Notes under the pieces: model-generated
The model's input: only the letters and a program-made list of their open reading frames with translations
Database searches by the model: none
What the model was told of the DNA's origin: nothing
Source: Pedococcus cremeus
GTDB taxonomy: Bacteria; Actinomycetota; Actinomycetes; Actinomycetales; Dermatophilaceae
Direction: 5' to 3'
Assembly: GCF_900111375.1 (NCBI RefSeq)
Contig: NZ_FOHB01000001.1
Location: 310,001-374,000, forward strand
Length of the DNA: 64,000 nucleotides
Position numbers and translations under genes: made by a program
Shown here: positions 46,253-57,968 of the stretch, piece after piece
Layout: the number at the start of each line of letters is the position of its first letter
How positions within the stretch are numbered: position 1 is the stretch's first letter

Positions 46253-46639
46253 TCAGGCGGTGAGAGGCGCCACAGTGGCGGCGGTGGGGGCACCCGAGGC
46301 GCTATCCCCCGCAGGGCGGTGCACCAGGGCGCGCTCGAGGCGTGACGCACGCAACAGCCGCTCGGTGCGGTCCGTCATGTCGACGACGGCGAGGCGGCGG
46401 CCGGCCCGGCGGGCCCGGTTGAAGGCCTCCACCAGCACCCCGAGCCCGGTCGCGTCACCGATCTCGGCGTCGGCGAGGTTGAGCAGGACGTCACCGGTCC
46501 CTGTGTCGATCACCTCGTGCAGCAGCAGCCGCACATCGGGCACCGAGCGCACGTCGATCCGACCGCTGATCTCCACTTCCTGCCCCGAGGCATGCTCGCG
46601 GACCTCGAAAGGAAGGACCCCCACACCGCTCACCGTCAT
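46253..46639 (-). CDS. STAS-domain anti-sigma factor antagonist-like protein
   Basis: A 128-residue SpoIIAA/STAS protein: EVEISGRIDVRSVPDVRLLLHEVIDTGTGDVLLNLADAEIGDATGLGVLVEAFNRARRAGRRLAVVDMTDRTERLLRAS. The usual phosphorylatable Ser in D-S-S/T-G is replaced by DATGLG, so Thr may be the site. A low-complexity Ala/Thr/Pro tail follows. ATG 46639 has GAGGGGG upstream. The partner kinase is not in the window. Confidence 0.88.
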   Translation of the reverse strand: MTVSGVGVLPFEVREHASGQEVEISGRIDVRSVPDVRLLLHEVIDTGTGDVLLNLADAEIGDATGLGVLVEAFNRARRAGRRLAVVDMTDRTERLLRASRLERALVHRPAGDSASGAPTAATVAPLTA

Positions 46640-46824
46640 CCGAACCCCCTCGTTCGTGCTGGTATTCACCCACACATACGCACCCGGGGGCACTTACGGT
46701 TGTCACGAAACAGATCAAGATCTGGTAAAGGCCGCTCGGCCGGGGCTGGGCGGGCGGTAGAAGGCACGGCCGGAGGGCGGCAGGAAGCCGGGCCGGCAGC
46801 CGCGGGAAGGGTGGCGGGAGGGCC

Positions 46825-48108
46825 CTAGAAGGCGAACTCCTCGTCGGGCTCGCGCGTGACGTCGGCCCCGAGGCCCTGCAGGTCCTCGGCGAAGTGGGCG
46901 TACCCGCGGTCGATGTGCTGGGCCCCGCTGACGGTGGTCACGCCCTCGGCGACCAGCCCGGCGATGACCAGCGCGGCACCGGCCCGGATGTCGCTCGCCT
47001 CCACGGGTGCGCCGGACAGCCGCTCGACCCCGTGGACCATCACGTGGTGTCCGTCGATGCGCGTCTCGGCGCCGAGGCGGCCGAGCTCCTGCACGGTGCG
47101 GAAGCGCGCCTCGAACAGGTTCTCGGTGATCATGGCCGAGCCGTCCGCGACTGCGTTGCAGGCGATCGCGAAGGGCTGCAGGTCGGTCGGGAAGCCCGGG
47201 TAGGGCAGCGTGGCGACGTCGAACGAGCGAGGCCGGCGCCCACCGGAGTCGACCCGGAAGCCGCGGTCGGTGCGCGTGACCGTCGCACCGCTCTCCTCCA
47301 CGAGGGACAGCGCAGCGGTGAGGTGCTCGGCGACCCCACCCACCACCTCGATGTCGCCGCGGGTGGCTGCCGCCGCGAAGGCCCAGGTGCCGGCGGCGAT
47401 CCGGTCGGACACCACGGCGTGCTCCACCGGCTCGAGACGGTCGACGCCCTCGACCTCGATGACCGACGTGCCGGCGCCGGTGATCCGTGCGCCCATCTCG
47501 CAGAGCAGGGCGACGATGTCGACGATCTCCGGCTCGCGTGCGGCGTTCTCCAGCCGGGTGGTGCCGCGGGCCAGCACCGCGGCGGTCAGCACGTTCTCGG
47601 TGGCTCCGACGCTGGGGAAGTCGAGCCGGATCTCCGCGCCGTGGAGGCCGCCCGGCGCCTCGGCGACGAGGAAGCCGTGGGTGACGTGCACGGTGGCGCC
47701 GAGCGCCTCGAGGCCGGCGGCGTGCAGGTCCAGCCCCCGCGACCCGATGGCGTCGCCCCCGGGGATGGCCACGTCGGCGGCGCCGCACCGGGCCACCAGC
47801 GGGCCGAGCACCGCGGTCGAGGCCCGCAGCGCGCGCACGAGGTCGTAGTCGGCGCGGTGGCCGATCTCGTCGGGCACGTCGATGTCGGCCACCCCGGCGG
47901 CAGGGTCGTAGTCGACGGTGCAGCCGAGCCGGCGCAGCAGCTCGGCCATGATGGTCACGTCGAGGATCGCCGGCACGTTGGTCAGCCGGGTGCGGCCCCG
48001 CGCGAGGAGCGCGACGGCCATGAGCTTCAGGGCGCTGTTCTTCGCACCAGCGACCCTGACCTCACCGTGCAGGGCGGTGCCACCGACGACCCGGAACCTC
48101 TCAGCCAT
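46825..48108 (-). CDS. murA: UDP-N-acetylglucosamine 1-carboxyvinyltransferase with Asp active site
   Basis: A 427-residue enzyme for the first committed step of peptidoglycan synthesis, transferring enolpyruvate from PEP to UDP-GlcNAc in the cytoplasm. [19 protein letters not shown] and the six repeated lobes are intact. In the active-site loop the usual PGGCAIG reads [10 protein letters not shown], so residue 119 is Asp rather than Cys (codon GAC at 47752-47754). This change is known from Mycobacterium tuberculosis and makes MurA insensitive to fosfomycin. ATG 48108 fits the family start. Confidence 0.95.
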   Translation of the reverse strand: MAERFRVVGGTALHGEVRVAGAKNSALKLMAVALLARGRTRLTNVPAILDVTIMAELLRRLGCTVDYDPAAGVADIDVPDEIGHRADYDLVRALRASTAVLGPLVARCGAADVAIPGGDAIGSRGLDLHAAGLEALGATVHVTHGFLVAEAPGGLHGAEIRLDFPSVGATENVLTAAVLARGTTRLENAAREPEIVDIVALLCEMGARITGAGTSVIEVEGVDRLEPVEHAVVSDRIAAGTWAFAAAATRGDIEVVGGVAEHLTAALSLVEESGATVTRTDRGFRVDSGGRRPRSFDVATLPYPGFPTDLQPFAIACNAVADGSAMITENLFEARFRTVQELGRLGAETRIDGHHVMVHGVERLSGAPVEASDIRAGAALVIAGLVAEGVTTVSGAQHIDRGYAHFAEDLQGLGADVTREPDEEFAF

Positions 48109-48169
48109 CCGTGCAGCGTAGCGACGGCCCGACGGCAACGCCGTGCCGCGGGTCTGGGAGGCTGTCGCC

Positions 48170-48832
48170 ATGGTCAACCTCACCCGCATCTACACGCGCA
48201 CCGGCGACGACGGCACGACGCACCTCGGTGACATGAGCCGGACGAGCAAGACCGACGTGCGCCTGCAGGCCTACGCCGACGCCAACGAGGCCAACGCCGC
48301 CATCGGGGTGGCCCTGGCTGCCGGCGACCTGCGCGACGACGTGAGGGCGACGCTGCTGCGCATCCAGAACGACCTCTTCGACGTGGGCGCCGACCTGTGC
48401 ACCCCGCTGCAGGAGACCTACGACTACCCGCCGCTGCGCGTGCAGCAGGAGTGGGTCGACGAGCTCGAGGCCGACTGCGACCGCTACCTCGGCGAGCTCG
48501 AGAAGCTGCGCTCCTTCATCCTGCCCGGCGGCACGCCGGGCGCGGCCTACCTCCACGTCGCCACCACGGTGGCCCGTAGGGCCGAGCGGCAGGCGTGGGC
48601 CGCCATCGCGGCATACGGGCGCGAGCCGGGCAGCGCCAAGGGCGAGGGCGGCGTCAACGTGCTGACGGCGACCTACCTCAACCGGCTGTCCGACCTGCTG
48701 TTCGTGCTGGCCCGGGTGGCGAACCTGCCGATCGGCGGCGACGTGCTGTGGCAGCCCGGGGGCGGCCGGGCGGCGGCTCCCCGGAAGAAGGGTGCCGGAA
48801 CGACGAAGCCCCCCGCAGCTGCGGAGGACTGA
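48170..48832 (+). CDS. Cob(I)alamin adenosyltransferase (PduO type)
   Basis: A 220-residue enzyme that makes adenosylcobalamin from ATP and reduced cobalamin. The ATP-binding N-terminus [23 protein letters not shown] and the helical motifs [28 protein letters not shown] and [16 protein letters not shown] are diagnostic of the PduO/MMAB type. A basic Ala/Lys tail follows. It supplies the cofactor needed by Ecm. Divergent from murA with 61 nt between starts. Confidence 0.93.
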   Translation: MVNLTRIYTRTGDDGTTHLGDMSRTSKTDVRLQAYADANEANAAIGVALAAGDLRDDVRATLLRIQNDLFDVGADLCTPLQETYDYPPLRVQQEWVDELEADCDRYLGELEKLRSFILPGGTPGAAYLHVATTVARRAERQAWAAIAAYGREPGSAKGEGGVNVLTATYLNRLSDLLFVLARVANLPIGGDVLWQPGGGRAAAPRKKGAGTTKPPAAAED

Positions 48833-48870
48833 CCGGTTCCGTCGCCCAGGGCGACTGTGCTCGGAAGCCG

Positions 48871-49296
48871 CTAGGCGACGTTGACGTTGAAGCCCGGCGG
48901 GGCGCTCTCGAGCCAGGAGCGCACGGCGGTGTAGGACGTGGGGGCCAGGGCCAGCTGGAACGTGTCGCCGGCGTAGTGACAGGTGACCTCCACGGCGTCC
49001 GGCATGCCGGCCACCACCTCGTGCGGGGCGCTGGGCGAGTCGAGCTGGAGGCGCGCCCGCTCCCACTCGCGACGCGGCCGCATCGACGGGCCGACCAGGG
49101 AGAACCACTGGAGCCGCCCGCCGCCGAAGCGCAGCAGGCCGAGCCGGTAGCCGTGCCCGGTGTGGCGGACGGCCGCCACCATGAGCGGCCGTCCGGCGGC
49201 GAGCGTCCGGCGCCGGATGAAGATGAACGCCAGCACGCTCACCGCGAGCAGCACGAGCATGCCTGCCACGATCTCGGCGGTGACGAGAGGCGACAT
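48871..49296 (-). CDS. DUF2550 membrane-anchored protein
   Basis: A 141-residue protein with an N-terminal helix (EIVAGMLVLLAVSVLAFIFIRRR) and a basic domain (HTGHGYRLGLLRFGGGRLQWFSLVGPSMRPRREWERARL). This is the DUF2550 family, which follows atpC in many actinobacteria. It starts 15 nt after atpC. Function unknown. Confidence 0.88.
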   Translation of the reverse strand: MSPLVTAEIVAGMLVLLAVSVLAFIFIRRRTLAAGRPLMVAAVRHTGHGYRLGLLRFGGGRLQWFSLVGPSMRPRREWERARLQLDSPSAPHEVVAGMPDAVEVTCHYAGDTFQLALAPTSYTAVRSWLESAPPGFNVNVA

Positions 49297-49311
49297 GCTC
49301 GCGGCCCGCGG

Positions 49312-49581
49312 CTAGGCGGTGATCTTGGAGGCGTCTACGGCCTCGGCGACGATGATGACGCGGTCGCGGTCGACGGAGAGGAAGCCCCCGTCGATGGACG
49401 CGGTCTGGGTGCCGCCGGCGGCACGGATCTGCACCTCGCCCTCGACGAGGACGCCGAGCAGCGGGGTGTGTCCCGGCAGGACGCCCAGGTCCCCGTCCAC
49501 GGTGCGGGCGATGACCATGTCGGCCTCGCCCTCCCAGACCTTGCGGTCCGCGGCGACGAGTTCAACCTGCAGCTGGCTCAC
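49312..49581 (-). CDS. atpC: ATP synthase epsilon subunit, short form
   Basis: An 89-residue subunit of the F1 central stalk. Only the N-terminal beta-sandwich is present (LQVELVAADRKVWEGEADMVIARTVDGDLGVLPGHTPLLGVLVEGEVQIR through VIIVAEAVDASKITA). The C-terminal two-helix domain that inhibits rotation in longer epsilons (about 120-140 residues) is absent. Unlike the other subunit genes it is separated from atpD by about 1 kb and two genes, and has its own upstream region with three palindromic repeats. Confidence 0.93.
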   Translation of the reverse strand: MSQLQVELVAADRKVWEGEADMVIARTVDGDLGVLPGHTPLLGVLVEGEVQIRAAGGTQTASIDGGFLSVDRDRVIIVAEAVDASKITA

Positions 49582-49630
49582 GATGGGTCCTCCAGAGGTG
49601 ACGGGGGTGTGACCAGTCTATCGGCATGCC

Positions 49631-49696
49631 AGCGGTGGTCATGACCAGGACCAGCGGTGGTCATGACCAGGACCAGCGGTGGTCATGACCGGGACG
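49631..49696. repeat. Three tandem 22-bp repeats each containing GGTCATGACC
   Basis: Units at 49631-49652, 49653-49674 and 49675-49696 share AGCGGTGGTCATGACC. Each carries the perfect 10-bp palindrome GGTCATGACC, so palindrome centres are exactly 22 bp (two helical turns) apart. The array lies 50-115 nt upstream of the atpC start, between divergent atpC and the Cys-rich protein gene. The arrangement suggests cooperative repressor or activator sites, but it could also be a slippage-derived repeat. Confidence 0.8.
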
Positions 49697-49819
49697 GGAC
49701 CCGCTGCGACCTCGAAGGTGTGACGTCCGGGGGCGGTGGGTACAGCCACCACTGACAGAGCAGGAGGACGAACCAGCCGCACCGGTCGCCGGGGTCGGTG
49801 CGGCGAGATGGGGGAACCC

Positions 49820-50128
49820 ATGGCACACGGCACCCTGGCGGCCTACCGCAGGCACAAGCACGCCGGCGAGGCACCGTGCGACGACTGCGTCGCCGGCGCC
49901 CGTCGGCAGTGGCGGGCCAAGGCCCGACGGCGGATGGAGCTGCGGCGCGAGGAGGTGCTGGCGGCGGGCCGGCGCAGCCACGCCCGGGCGGTGCGCTGCG
50001 TGGTCTGCGGGCGCGTGGTGCCGCCCGTCCAGCTTGTCGGCGTGGAACCCGCCCGCGCCCCCCGCGACCGGGCACTCCCCTGCCACGCCGACTGCGCGGT
50101 GCGCGACGGGCGCCGTGTCGTGGCCTGA
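49820..50128 (+). CDS. Small Cys-pair protein, unknown function
   Basis: A 102-residue basic protein, MAHGTLAAYRRHKHAGEAPCDDCVAG at the start. It has three Cys pairs or near pairs: CDDC near residue 21, CVVC near residue 61, and two single Cys near the end. The HGT-x2-AYxRHK-x2-GExPCxxC motif is common in small actinobacterial and actinophage proteins that may bind zinc. GGGGGA is 5-9 nt before ATG 49820. It is on the opposite strand inside the ATP synthase region. Confidence 0.7.
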   Translation: MAHGTLAAYRRHKHAGEAPCDDCVAGARRQWRAKARRRMELRREEVLAAGRRSHARAVRCVVCGRVVPPVQLVGVEPARAPRDRALPCHADCAVRDGRRVVA

Positions 50129-50131
50129 GCC

Positions 50132-50344
50132 TCAGTCCTCGTTCGGCATGAGGATCCACAGCACCGGGTAGATGATGATCTGGCTCCCGGGCAGGAGCAT
50201 CAGGACCAGCACGAACAACAGGCGTGCGGTCCACGGCGAGACACCGAAGCGGCGGCCCAGGCCGGCGCACACCCCCGCGATGACCCGCCCCTGGCGCGGT
50301 CGGACGAGGCCCTGCCGGGCGAAGCTGGACTTGATCTGGCTCAT
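50132..50344 (-). CDS. PspC-domain membrane protein
   Basis: A 70-residue protein: VRPRQGRVIAGVCAGLGRRFGVSPWTARLLFVLVLMLLPGSQIIIYPVLWILMPNED. This is a single PspC domain with two hydrophobic segments, related to envelope-stress proteins. It lies downstream of the atpD terminators and ends 3 nt from the stop of the convergent Cys-pair gene. Confidence 0.85.
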   Translation of the reverse strand: MSQIKSSFARQGLVRPRQGRVIAGVCAGLGRRFGVSPWTARLLFVLVLMLLPGSQIIIYPVLWILMPNED

Positions 50345-50484
50345 GGCCCCAGTCTCGTCGGACTCCGGGCCGACGGCCATCAGGGTCACCACCCATCCGG
50401 CCCCCACCGACCCCGACCGACCCCGACTCGACTTCGTACCCGCGCAGCCGCGCAACCGGGCGCAGGACCGCGCGATGGGCGGCA

Positions 50485-50526
50485 CGCGGCATACGGAGTC
50501 GGAAGACGACAGCCGGGTATGCCGCG
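50485..50526 (-). terminator. Hairpin of paired octamers after atpD
   Basis: CGCGGCATAC (50485-50494) and GTATGCCGCG (50517-50526) form a perfect 10-bp stem with a 22-nt loop. It is immediately downstream of the main atpD terminator. Confidence 0.6.
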
Positions 50527-50555
50527 GGGCCGGCTTCCGTGTGGAAGCCGGCCCC
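50526..50555 (-). terminator. atpD terminator hairpin
   Basis: A perfect 13-bp stem GGGGCCGGCTTCC / GGAAGCCGGCCCC with loop GTGT, 35 nt past the atpD stop. It ends the main ATP synthase transcript before the PspC gene and atpC. Confidence 0.85.
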
Positions 50556-50590
50556 GGGGTGGTGCTGGTCGTGCTGAGCGAGAGGAGAGC

Positions 50591-52057
<1,467 letters not shown>

Positions 52058-52065
52058 CTACCTTC

Positions 52066-52965
52066 TCAACTGGCGTCGGCGAGGGCGCTGGCGCCGCCCA
52101 CGATCTCGCTGATCTCTTGGGTGATCTCGGCCTGACGGGCCTGGTTGGCCAGCCGGGTGTACTTCTTGATGAGCTCTTCGGCGTTGTCCGTGGCCGACTT
52201 CATCGCCTTCTGGCGCGACGCCAGCTCGGAGGCGGCGGCCTGCAGCAGGCAGTTGTAGAGCCGGGCCGCGACGTACTTCGGCAGCAGCGCGTCGAGGACG
52301 TCCTCGGCGCTGGGCTCGAACTCGTACAGGGGCAGTACCTCGTCCTCCGAGGGCGGCTCCTCCCCCTCGACGACCTCGAGCGGCAGCATGCGGATGACCT
52401 CGGGCTCCTGGGTCACCATGTTGACGAACCGGGTGAAGACCACGTGGAACTCGTCGACGCCGCCCTCGTCGAACTCGCGGGTGAAGTCGGCGACGACGCG
52501 CTCGCCGATCTCCCGGGCGATGTCGAAGGTCGGCTGGTCGGTGAAGCCGGTCCACTCGGCGGCGAACTCGCGCCGGCGGAACTTGTAGAAGCCCACCGCC
52601 TTGCGGCCGACGAGGTAGGGGACGACTTCCTTGCCCTCGTCACGGAGCTCACCGATGAGGCGCTCGCTCTCCTTGATGACCGACGAGCTGTAGGCGCCCG
52701 CCAGGCCTCGGTCGGAGGTGACGATGAGCACCGCCGCGCGGCGCACGTGCTCGTGCTCCTTGGTCAGCGGGTGGTCGACGTCGGAGTACGTCGCCACCGC
52801 CGAGACCGCGCGGGTGATCGCGCGCGCGTACGGGGAGGACTCCCGGACCCGCTGCTGCGCCTTCACCACACGCGAGGCGGCGATGAGCTCCATCGCCCGC
52901 GTGATCTTCTTGGTCGCCTGGACGGACCGGATGCGCTGGCGGTAGACCCGCATCTGCGCTCCCAT
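52066..52965 (-). CDS. atpG: ATP synthase gamma subunit
   Basis: The 299-residue rotor shaft. The N-terminal helix [33 protein letters not shown] and the C-terminal helix [35 protein letters not shown] are conserved. [20 protein letters not shown] element follows the family. It is 158 nt after atpA, an unusually long spacer with a strong hairpin. Confidence 0.97.
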   Translation of the reverse strand: MGAQMRVYRQRIRSVQATKKITRAMELIAASRVVKAQQRVRESSPYARAITRAVSAVATYSDVDHPLTKEHEHVRRAAVLIVTSDRGLAGAYSSSVIKESERLIGELRDEGKEVVPYLVGRKAVGFYKFRRREFAAEWTGFTDQPTFDIAREIGERVVADFTREFDEGGVDEFHVVFTRFVNMVTQEPEVIRMLPLEVVEGEEPPSEDEVLPLYEFEPSAEDVLDALLPKYVAARLYNCLLQAAASELASRQKAMKSATDNAEELIKKYTRLANQARQAEITQEISEIVGGASALADAS

Positions 52966-53087
52966 ATGTTTCCGCCTCTCCTCGTTCGTTCGGTGCGGCC
53001 GTGGCCGCGACGTCTAAAGCTGGTATGCCGCTGTCGTTCCAGTGGCGCTGTCGTTCCGGTCGCCGTGGTGCCCGAGGCGCCGTCGGT

Positions 53088-53117
53088 GCCGGGTGCGCGC
53101 GGTGGCGCGCACCCGGC
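53088..53117 (-). terminator. Strong hairpin between atpA and atpG
   Basis: A perfect 13-bp stem GCCGGGTGCGCGC / GCGCGCACCCGGC with loop GGTG lies 7 nt past the atpA stop. It is flanked by the pair GTATGCCG (53023) and CGGCATAC (53114). It may be a partial terminator or an RNA-processing or stability element that sets subunit stoichiometry. Confidence 0.65.
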
Positions 53118-53123
53118 ATACCG

Positions 53124-54761
53124 TCAGCGCTTCTGGCGGACGATCTTCTCCTGCTCGATCTCGGTCTCGAGCTCACCGGCGTCGGGCTCGTGGCCGAGCG
53201 GCAGGTTCTCCTCGCCGGAGGCCATGAACTGCTGCTTGAACGCCTTGACGGCGTCCTCGAGGCCCGAGCGGGTCTCGTCGGCGAACTTCTTCGACTCGCG
53301 GATCGCCGCCAGCAGGCCGGACTTCTCGCGGCGCAGGTAGTCGAGGAACTCGACCTCGAAGCGCGCGACGTCCTCGACCGCGACGGAGTCGAGCTGGCCG
53401 CTGGTGCCGGCCCAGATCGAGACGACCTGCTCCTCGACCGGGTACGGGTTCGCCTGCTTCTGCTTGAGGAGCTCGACGAGTCGGGCACCCTTGGCCAGCT
53501 GCGCACGCGACGCCGGGTCGAGGTCGGAGGCGAACATCGCGAAGGCCTCCATCGCGCGGAACTGCGCGAGGTCGAGCTTCAGGCGACCGGAGACGTCCTT
53601 CATCGCCTTGATCTGCGCGGCGCCACCGACGCGGGAGACGGAGACACCCACGTCGATCGCCGGGCGGACGTTGGCGTTGAACAGGTCGGCCTGGAGGTAG
53701 ATCTGGCCGTCGGTGATGGAGATGACGTTGGTCGGGATGTACGCCGAGACGTCACCGGCCTTGGTCTCGATGATCGGCAGACCGGTCATCGAGCCGGCGC
53801 CGAGCTCGTCGGAGAGCTTCGCGCAGCGCTCGAGCAGCCGGCTGTGCAGGTAGAAGACGTCACCGGGGTACGCCTCGCGGCCCGGCGGGCGGCGCAGCAG
53901 CAGCGACACGGCGCGGTAGGCCTCGGCCTGCTTGGACAGGTCGTCGAACACGATGAGGACGTGCTTGCCCTGGTACATCCAGTGCTGGCCGATGGCCGAG
54001 CCGGTGTAGGGGGCGAGGTACTTGAAGCCGGCCGAGTCGGACGCGGGGGCGGCGACGATGGTGGTGTACTCCAGCGCGCCGGCCTCCTCGAGGGCGCCGC
54101 GGACACCGGCGATCGTCGAGCCCTTCTGGCCGATGGCGACGTAGATGCAGCGGACCTGCTGCTCGGGGTCGCCGGTCTCCCAGTTCTGCTTCTGGTTGAT
54201 GATCGTGTCGATCGCGACCGCGGACTTGCCGGTCTGGCGGTCGCCGATGATGAGCTGGCGCTGGCCGCGACCGATCGGGGTCATGGCGTCGACGGCCTTG
54301 AGGCCGGTCTGGAGCGGCTCGTGCACCGACTTGCGCTGCACCACCGAAGGGGCCTGCAGCTCGAGGGCGCGACGCTGGTTGGTCGTGATCTCGCCCAGGC
54401 CGTCGATGGCCTGGCCGAGCGGGTTGACCACGCGGCCGAGGAACTCGTCGCCCACGGGGACCGAGAGGACCTCGCCGGTCCGCTTGACCTCCTGGCCCTC
54501 CTCGATCCCGGAGAACTCACCGAGGATGACGACGCCGATCTGGTGGACGTCGAGGTTCAGCGCGAGGCCGAGCGTGCCGTCCTCGAACTGGAGCAGCTCG
54601 TTCGTCATGCACGAGGGCAGGCCCTCGACGTGGGCGATGCCGTCACCGGCGTCGCTGACGCGGCCGACCTCTTCGCGGGAGGCCGCGCCGGGCTCGTATG
54701 ACTGAACGAAGTTGTCCAGCGCGTCCCGGATCTCCTCCGGACGGATCGAAAGCTCCGTCAT
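53124..54761 (-). CDS. atpA: ATP synthase alpha subunit
   Basis: The 545-residue non-catalytic F1 subunit. Walker A is [21 protein letters not shown], and [14 protein letters not shown] with [32 protein letters not shown] is strongly conserved. The N-terminal [20 protein letters not shown] is typical. The C-terminal charged tail ([23 protein letters not shown]) is usual for actinobacteria. Confidence 0.98.
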   Translation of the reverse strand: MTELSIRPEEIRDALDNFVQSYEPGAASREEVGRVSDAGDGIAHVEGLPSCMTNELLQFEDGTLGLALNLDVHQIGVVILGEFSGIEEGQEVKRTGEVLSVPVGDEFLGRVVNPLGQAIDGLGEITTNQRRALELQAPSVVQRKSVHEPLQTGLKAVDAMTPIGRGQRQLIIGDRQTGKSAVAIDTIINQKQNWETGDPEQQVRCIYVAIGQKGSTIAGVRGALEEAGALEYTTIVAAPASDSAGFKYLAPYTGSAIGQHWMYQGKHVLIVFDDLSKQAEAYRAVSLLLRRPPGREAYPGDVFYLHSRLLERCAKLSDELGAGSMTGLPIIETKAGDVSAYIPTNVISITDGQIYLQADLFNANVRPAIDVGVSVSRVGGAAQIKAMKDVSGRLKLDLAQFRAMEAFAMFASDLDPASRAQLAKGARLVELLKQKQANPYPVEEQVVSIWAGTSGQLDSVAVEDVARFEVEFLDYLRREKSGLLAAIRESKKFADETRSGLEDAVKAFKQQFMASGEENLPLGHEPDAGELETEIEQEKIVRQKR

Positions 54762-54860
54762 CTGATCTCTTCTCCCTTTGGTGGTGCGGCTGCCGGCTTT
54801 GGTTGGACCGGAAGTCTGTGGTGTGTCTTGTGGGTGGTGCTTGGTGCCGTGGGGTCGGGG

Positions 54861-55672
54861 TCAGCCGGCGATGTGCCTGCGCGCGCTCTCCAGCCTGCGC
54901 AGGATGGTGCCGTCCACAACCTCGTCACCGACCTGGACGCGGATCCCCCCGACGACCTTGGGCTCGATGACGACCTGGAGCTGGATCGGCTTGCCGTACA
55001 GCCGCTGGAGCGCGACGGCCAGCCGGTTGCGCTGCACGTCGTCGAGGTCGACCGCCGCCGTGACCACCGCGGTGACCTGCTGACGACGCTTGGCCGCGAG
55101 GTCGAGGTAGTCGCGGAAGATCCGGTCGAACTTGCGGCCACGCGGGGCGATGACCGCCTGGCGCGCGAGCCGGGCCGTCTCGGCCGCGACCTTGCCCTGG
55201 AGGAGCTGGCCCACGAGGGTCGCCTGGGCGTCGCGGTCGGCGTTGCGGTCCGTCAGCGCGTCGCGCAGCCCCGGGTTGCCGGCCACGATGCGCTCGAAAC
55301 GGAAGAGCTCGTCCTCGACCTGGTCGCCACGGCCACCGGCTTCCGCCAGGGCGAGCACGGTCTCGACCGCGAGGCTCTCCACGGTGTCGGTCAGGTCGCG
55401 CTCGGAGGACCAGCGCTGCGCGACCAGCTGGGACACGAGGTCCACCGCGGCCTGCGAGACCTTGCCGCCGAACAGCTGCCCCACCAGCCGCCGCTTGGCG
55501 TCGGCGTCACGGGACGGGTCGCCCACGGCGCGACGCAGGGTCGCGTTGCCGTCGAGGACCGTGGTGATGCCGAACAGGTCCTCGGCCAGGGTGCCCCAGT
55601 CCGCGCCGGAGGCCAGCGCGGACTGGAAGGCACGCTGGCCTGCGGCTGCTGCGGCGCGCGAGGAACCGCGCA

Positions 55673-55673
<1 letters not shown>
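54861..55673 (-). CDS. atpH: ATP synthase delta subunit
   Basis: The 270-residue peripheral-stalk subunit joining F1 to the b subunits. It is longer than the roughly 180-residue E. coli form, as is common in actinobacteria. The C-terminal VTAVVTAAVDLDDVQRNRLAVALQRLYGKPIQLQVVIEPKVVGGIRVQVGDEVVDGTI is the conserved OSCP domain. Its ATG overlaps the atpF stop by one base. Confidence 0.95.
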
Positions 55674-56338
<665 letters not shown>

Positions 56339-56384
56339 CTAGTGCTGTGGTGCCAGAAGGGGCTTCGCTGGTGTGGTCGCCGGT

Positions 56385-56612
<228 letters not shown>

Positions 56613-56716
56613 TCAGTGATCCGTGCGGCACTGCGCCGCCCGGAAGTGTGAGTGGTCGTATTCAGTTGTGGGTCAGGTGGTCGTGCACCGCTCCCCGGTC
56701 GCGGGGAACGGCCGTC

Positions 56717-57529
56717 TCAGTGCTCGTCGGCCAGGGAGCCGGCGATGTAGGTCGCCGCGAGCAGCGTGAAGATGTAGGCCTGCAGGAACTCGATCAGCCC
56801 CTCGAAGGCGGTCAGCACGAGCGCCAGGAGGAAGGAGCCGATGCCGGCGATCTTCAGGCCGAAGGCGCCGTGGATGAGCATGTACTCGCCGCCGAGGATG
56901 AAGAGCAGCAGGAGCATGTGCCCGGCGAACATGTTGCCGAAGAGTCGCAGGGCCAGCGTGAGCGGCCGGGTGATGAAGTAGGTGATGAGCTCGAGCGGGA
57001 TGATCAGCACGTAGATCGGCTTCGGCAGACCCGGCGGGATCATGTGCTTGATGTGGCCGCCGAAGCCGTTCTTGCGGATGCCGACGGCGTGGTAGACGAC
57101 GAAGACCACGAGCGTGAGCGCGATCGGGACGCCGATGCGGCTCATCGTCGGGTACTGCACCGGCGGGATGATCCCGAAGAGGTTGTTGACGAGGATCATC
57201 GTGAACAGGGCGAAGAGCAGCGGGACGAAGCGCAGGAAGTCGCGGCTGCCGATGATGTCGCGCGCCAGACCGTTGCGGACCATGCCGTAGATGCCCTCGG
57301 TCACCCACTGGCCCTTGCTCGGCACGATCGCGGCCTTGCGGGTCGTGGCGACGAGGAACCAGGAGATGAGCGCCACCGAGATGAACAGGACGACGATCGG
57401 GCGCGTGATCGCCCAGTCGCCCTGACCGATGAGCGGCTGGTAGAACTCCGCCGGCGTGGGGGCTTGGAAGCCGCTCCCCTCGCCACCCTCGGCTGCCAGG
57501 ATGCTGGCACCCAGCACGTTCAGACTCAC
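56717..57529 (-). CDS. atpB: ATP synthase a subunit
   Basis: The 270-residue Fo stator channel. The essential Arg lies in RPLTLALRLFGNMFAGHMLLLLF, and the later helix has LTAFEGLIEFLQAYIFTLLAATYI. The start is GTG 57529 (VSLNVLGAS) with GAGGAGA upstream. It leads the structural genes after two accessory membrane genes. Confidence 0.96.
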   Translation of the reverse strand: MSLNVLGASILAAEGGEGSGFQAPTPAEFYQPLIGQGDWAITRPIVVLFISVALISWFLVATTRKAAIVPSKGQWVTEGIYGMVRNGLARDIIGSRDFLRFVPLLFALFTMILVNNLFGIIPPVQYPTMSRIGVPIALTLVVFVVYHAVGIRKNGFGGHIKHMIPPGLPKPIYVLIIPLELITYFITRPLTLALRLFGNMFAGHMLLLLFILGGEYMLIHGAFGLKIAGIGSFLLALVLTAFEGLIEFLQAYIFTLLAATYIAGSLADEH

Positions 57530-57632
57530 GTGTTCTCCTCGAGCTTTTTGGTCGGACCATTCCGCAAGGCGCTGAAGGCCTCCGGGCGCGTCGTGGCACC
57601 GGCAGAGGCCGGTCGCAGCCGACGCGCAGAAG

Positions 57633-57968
57633 TCACTGCGTACCGTACCGGAACCACACGAGGTACAGCGACAGGGCCATACCGCCCACGATCCCGACGG
57701 CAACGAGCCAGGTCGTGCCCAGCCACGCGTCCAGCCCCCACCCGATGAGACCGAACATCGCCGGCCCCGTGATGAGGTACGAGACGACGTTCCACATGCG
57801 CGCCTCCTCCAGCCGCTGGTGGCCGTCGTCGGCCTTCTGCAGCGGAGTCTGGCGCGACGTCTGCCCTGAAGTCTGACCGGGCGTCTGTCCCGGAGTCTGA
57901 CCCGCATGGGGCCGCGGCTCCTCGGGCGTGGACGGGCCGGGCGCGGTCGGGTCGGACGGGCCTGTCAT
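57633..57968 (-). CDS. AtpZ/AtpI-type accessory membrane protein
   Basis: A 111-residue protein. About 50 hydrophilic residues carry a GQTPGQTPGQTSGQTSRQT repeat. Two helices follow with the ATPase_gene1 pattern GWGLDAWLGTTWLVAVGIVGGMALSLYLVWFRYG. Members assist Mg2+ or Ca2+ supply or Fo assembly. Its ATG overlaps the upstream gene by 4 nt, and it precedes atpB by 103 nt. Confidence 0.8.
   Translation of the reverse strand: MTGPSDPTAPGPSTPEEPRPHAGQTPGQTPGQTSGQTSRQTPLQKADDGHQRLEEARMWNVVSYLITGPAMFGLIGWGLDAWLGTTWLVAVGIVGGMALSLYLVWFRYGTQ

Noticed and set aside
46640-46824. Stress-sigma (SigB/SigF type) promoter before the STAS gene
   Set aside because: GTTT and GGGT boxes are present but their spacing is too wide (about 22 nt), so I do not call a promoter.
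48109-48169. Cobalamin riboswitch upstream of the adenosyltransferase
   Set aside because: The divergent gap with murA is only 61 nt and lacks a B12-box, so it is too short for the element.
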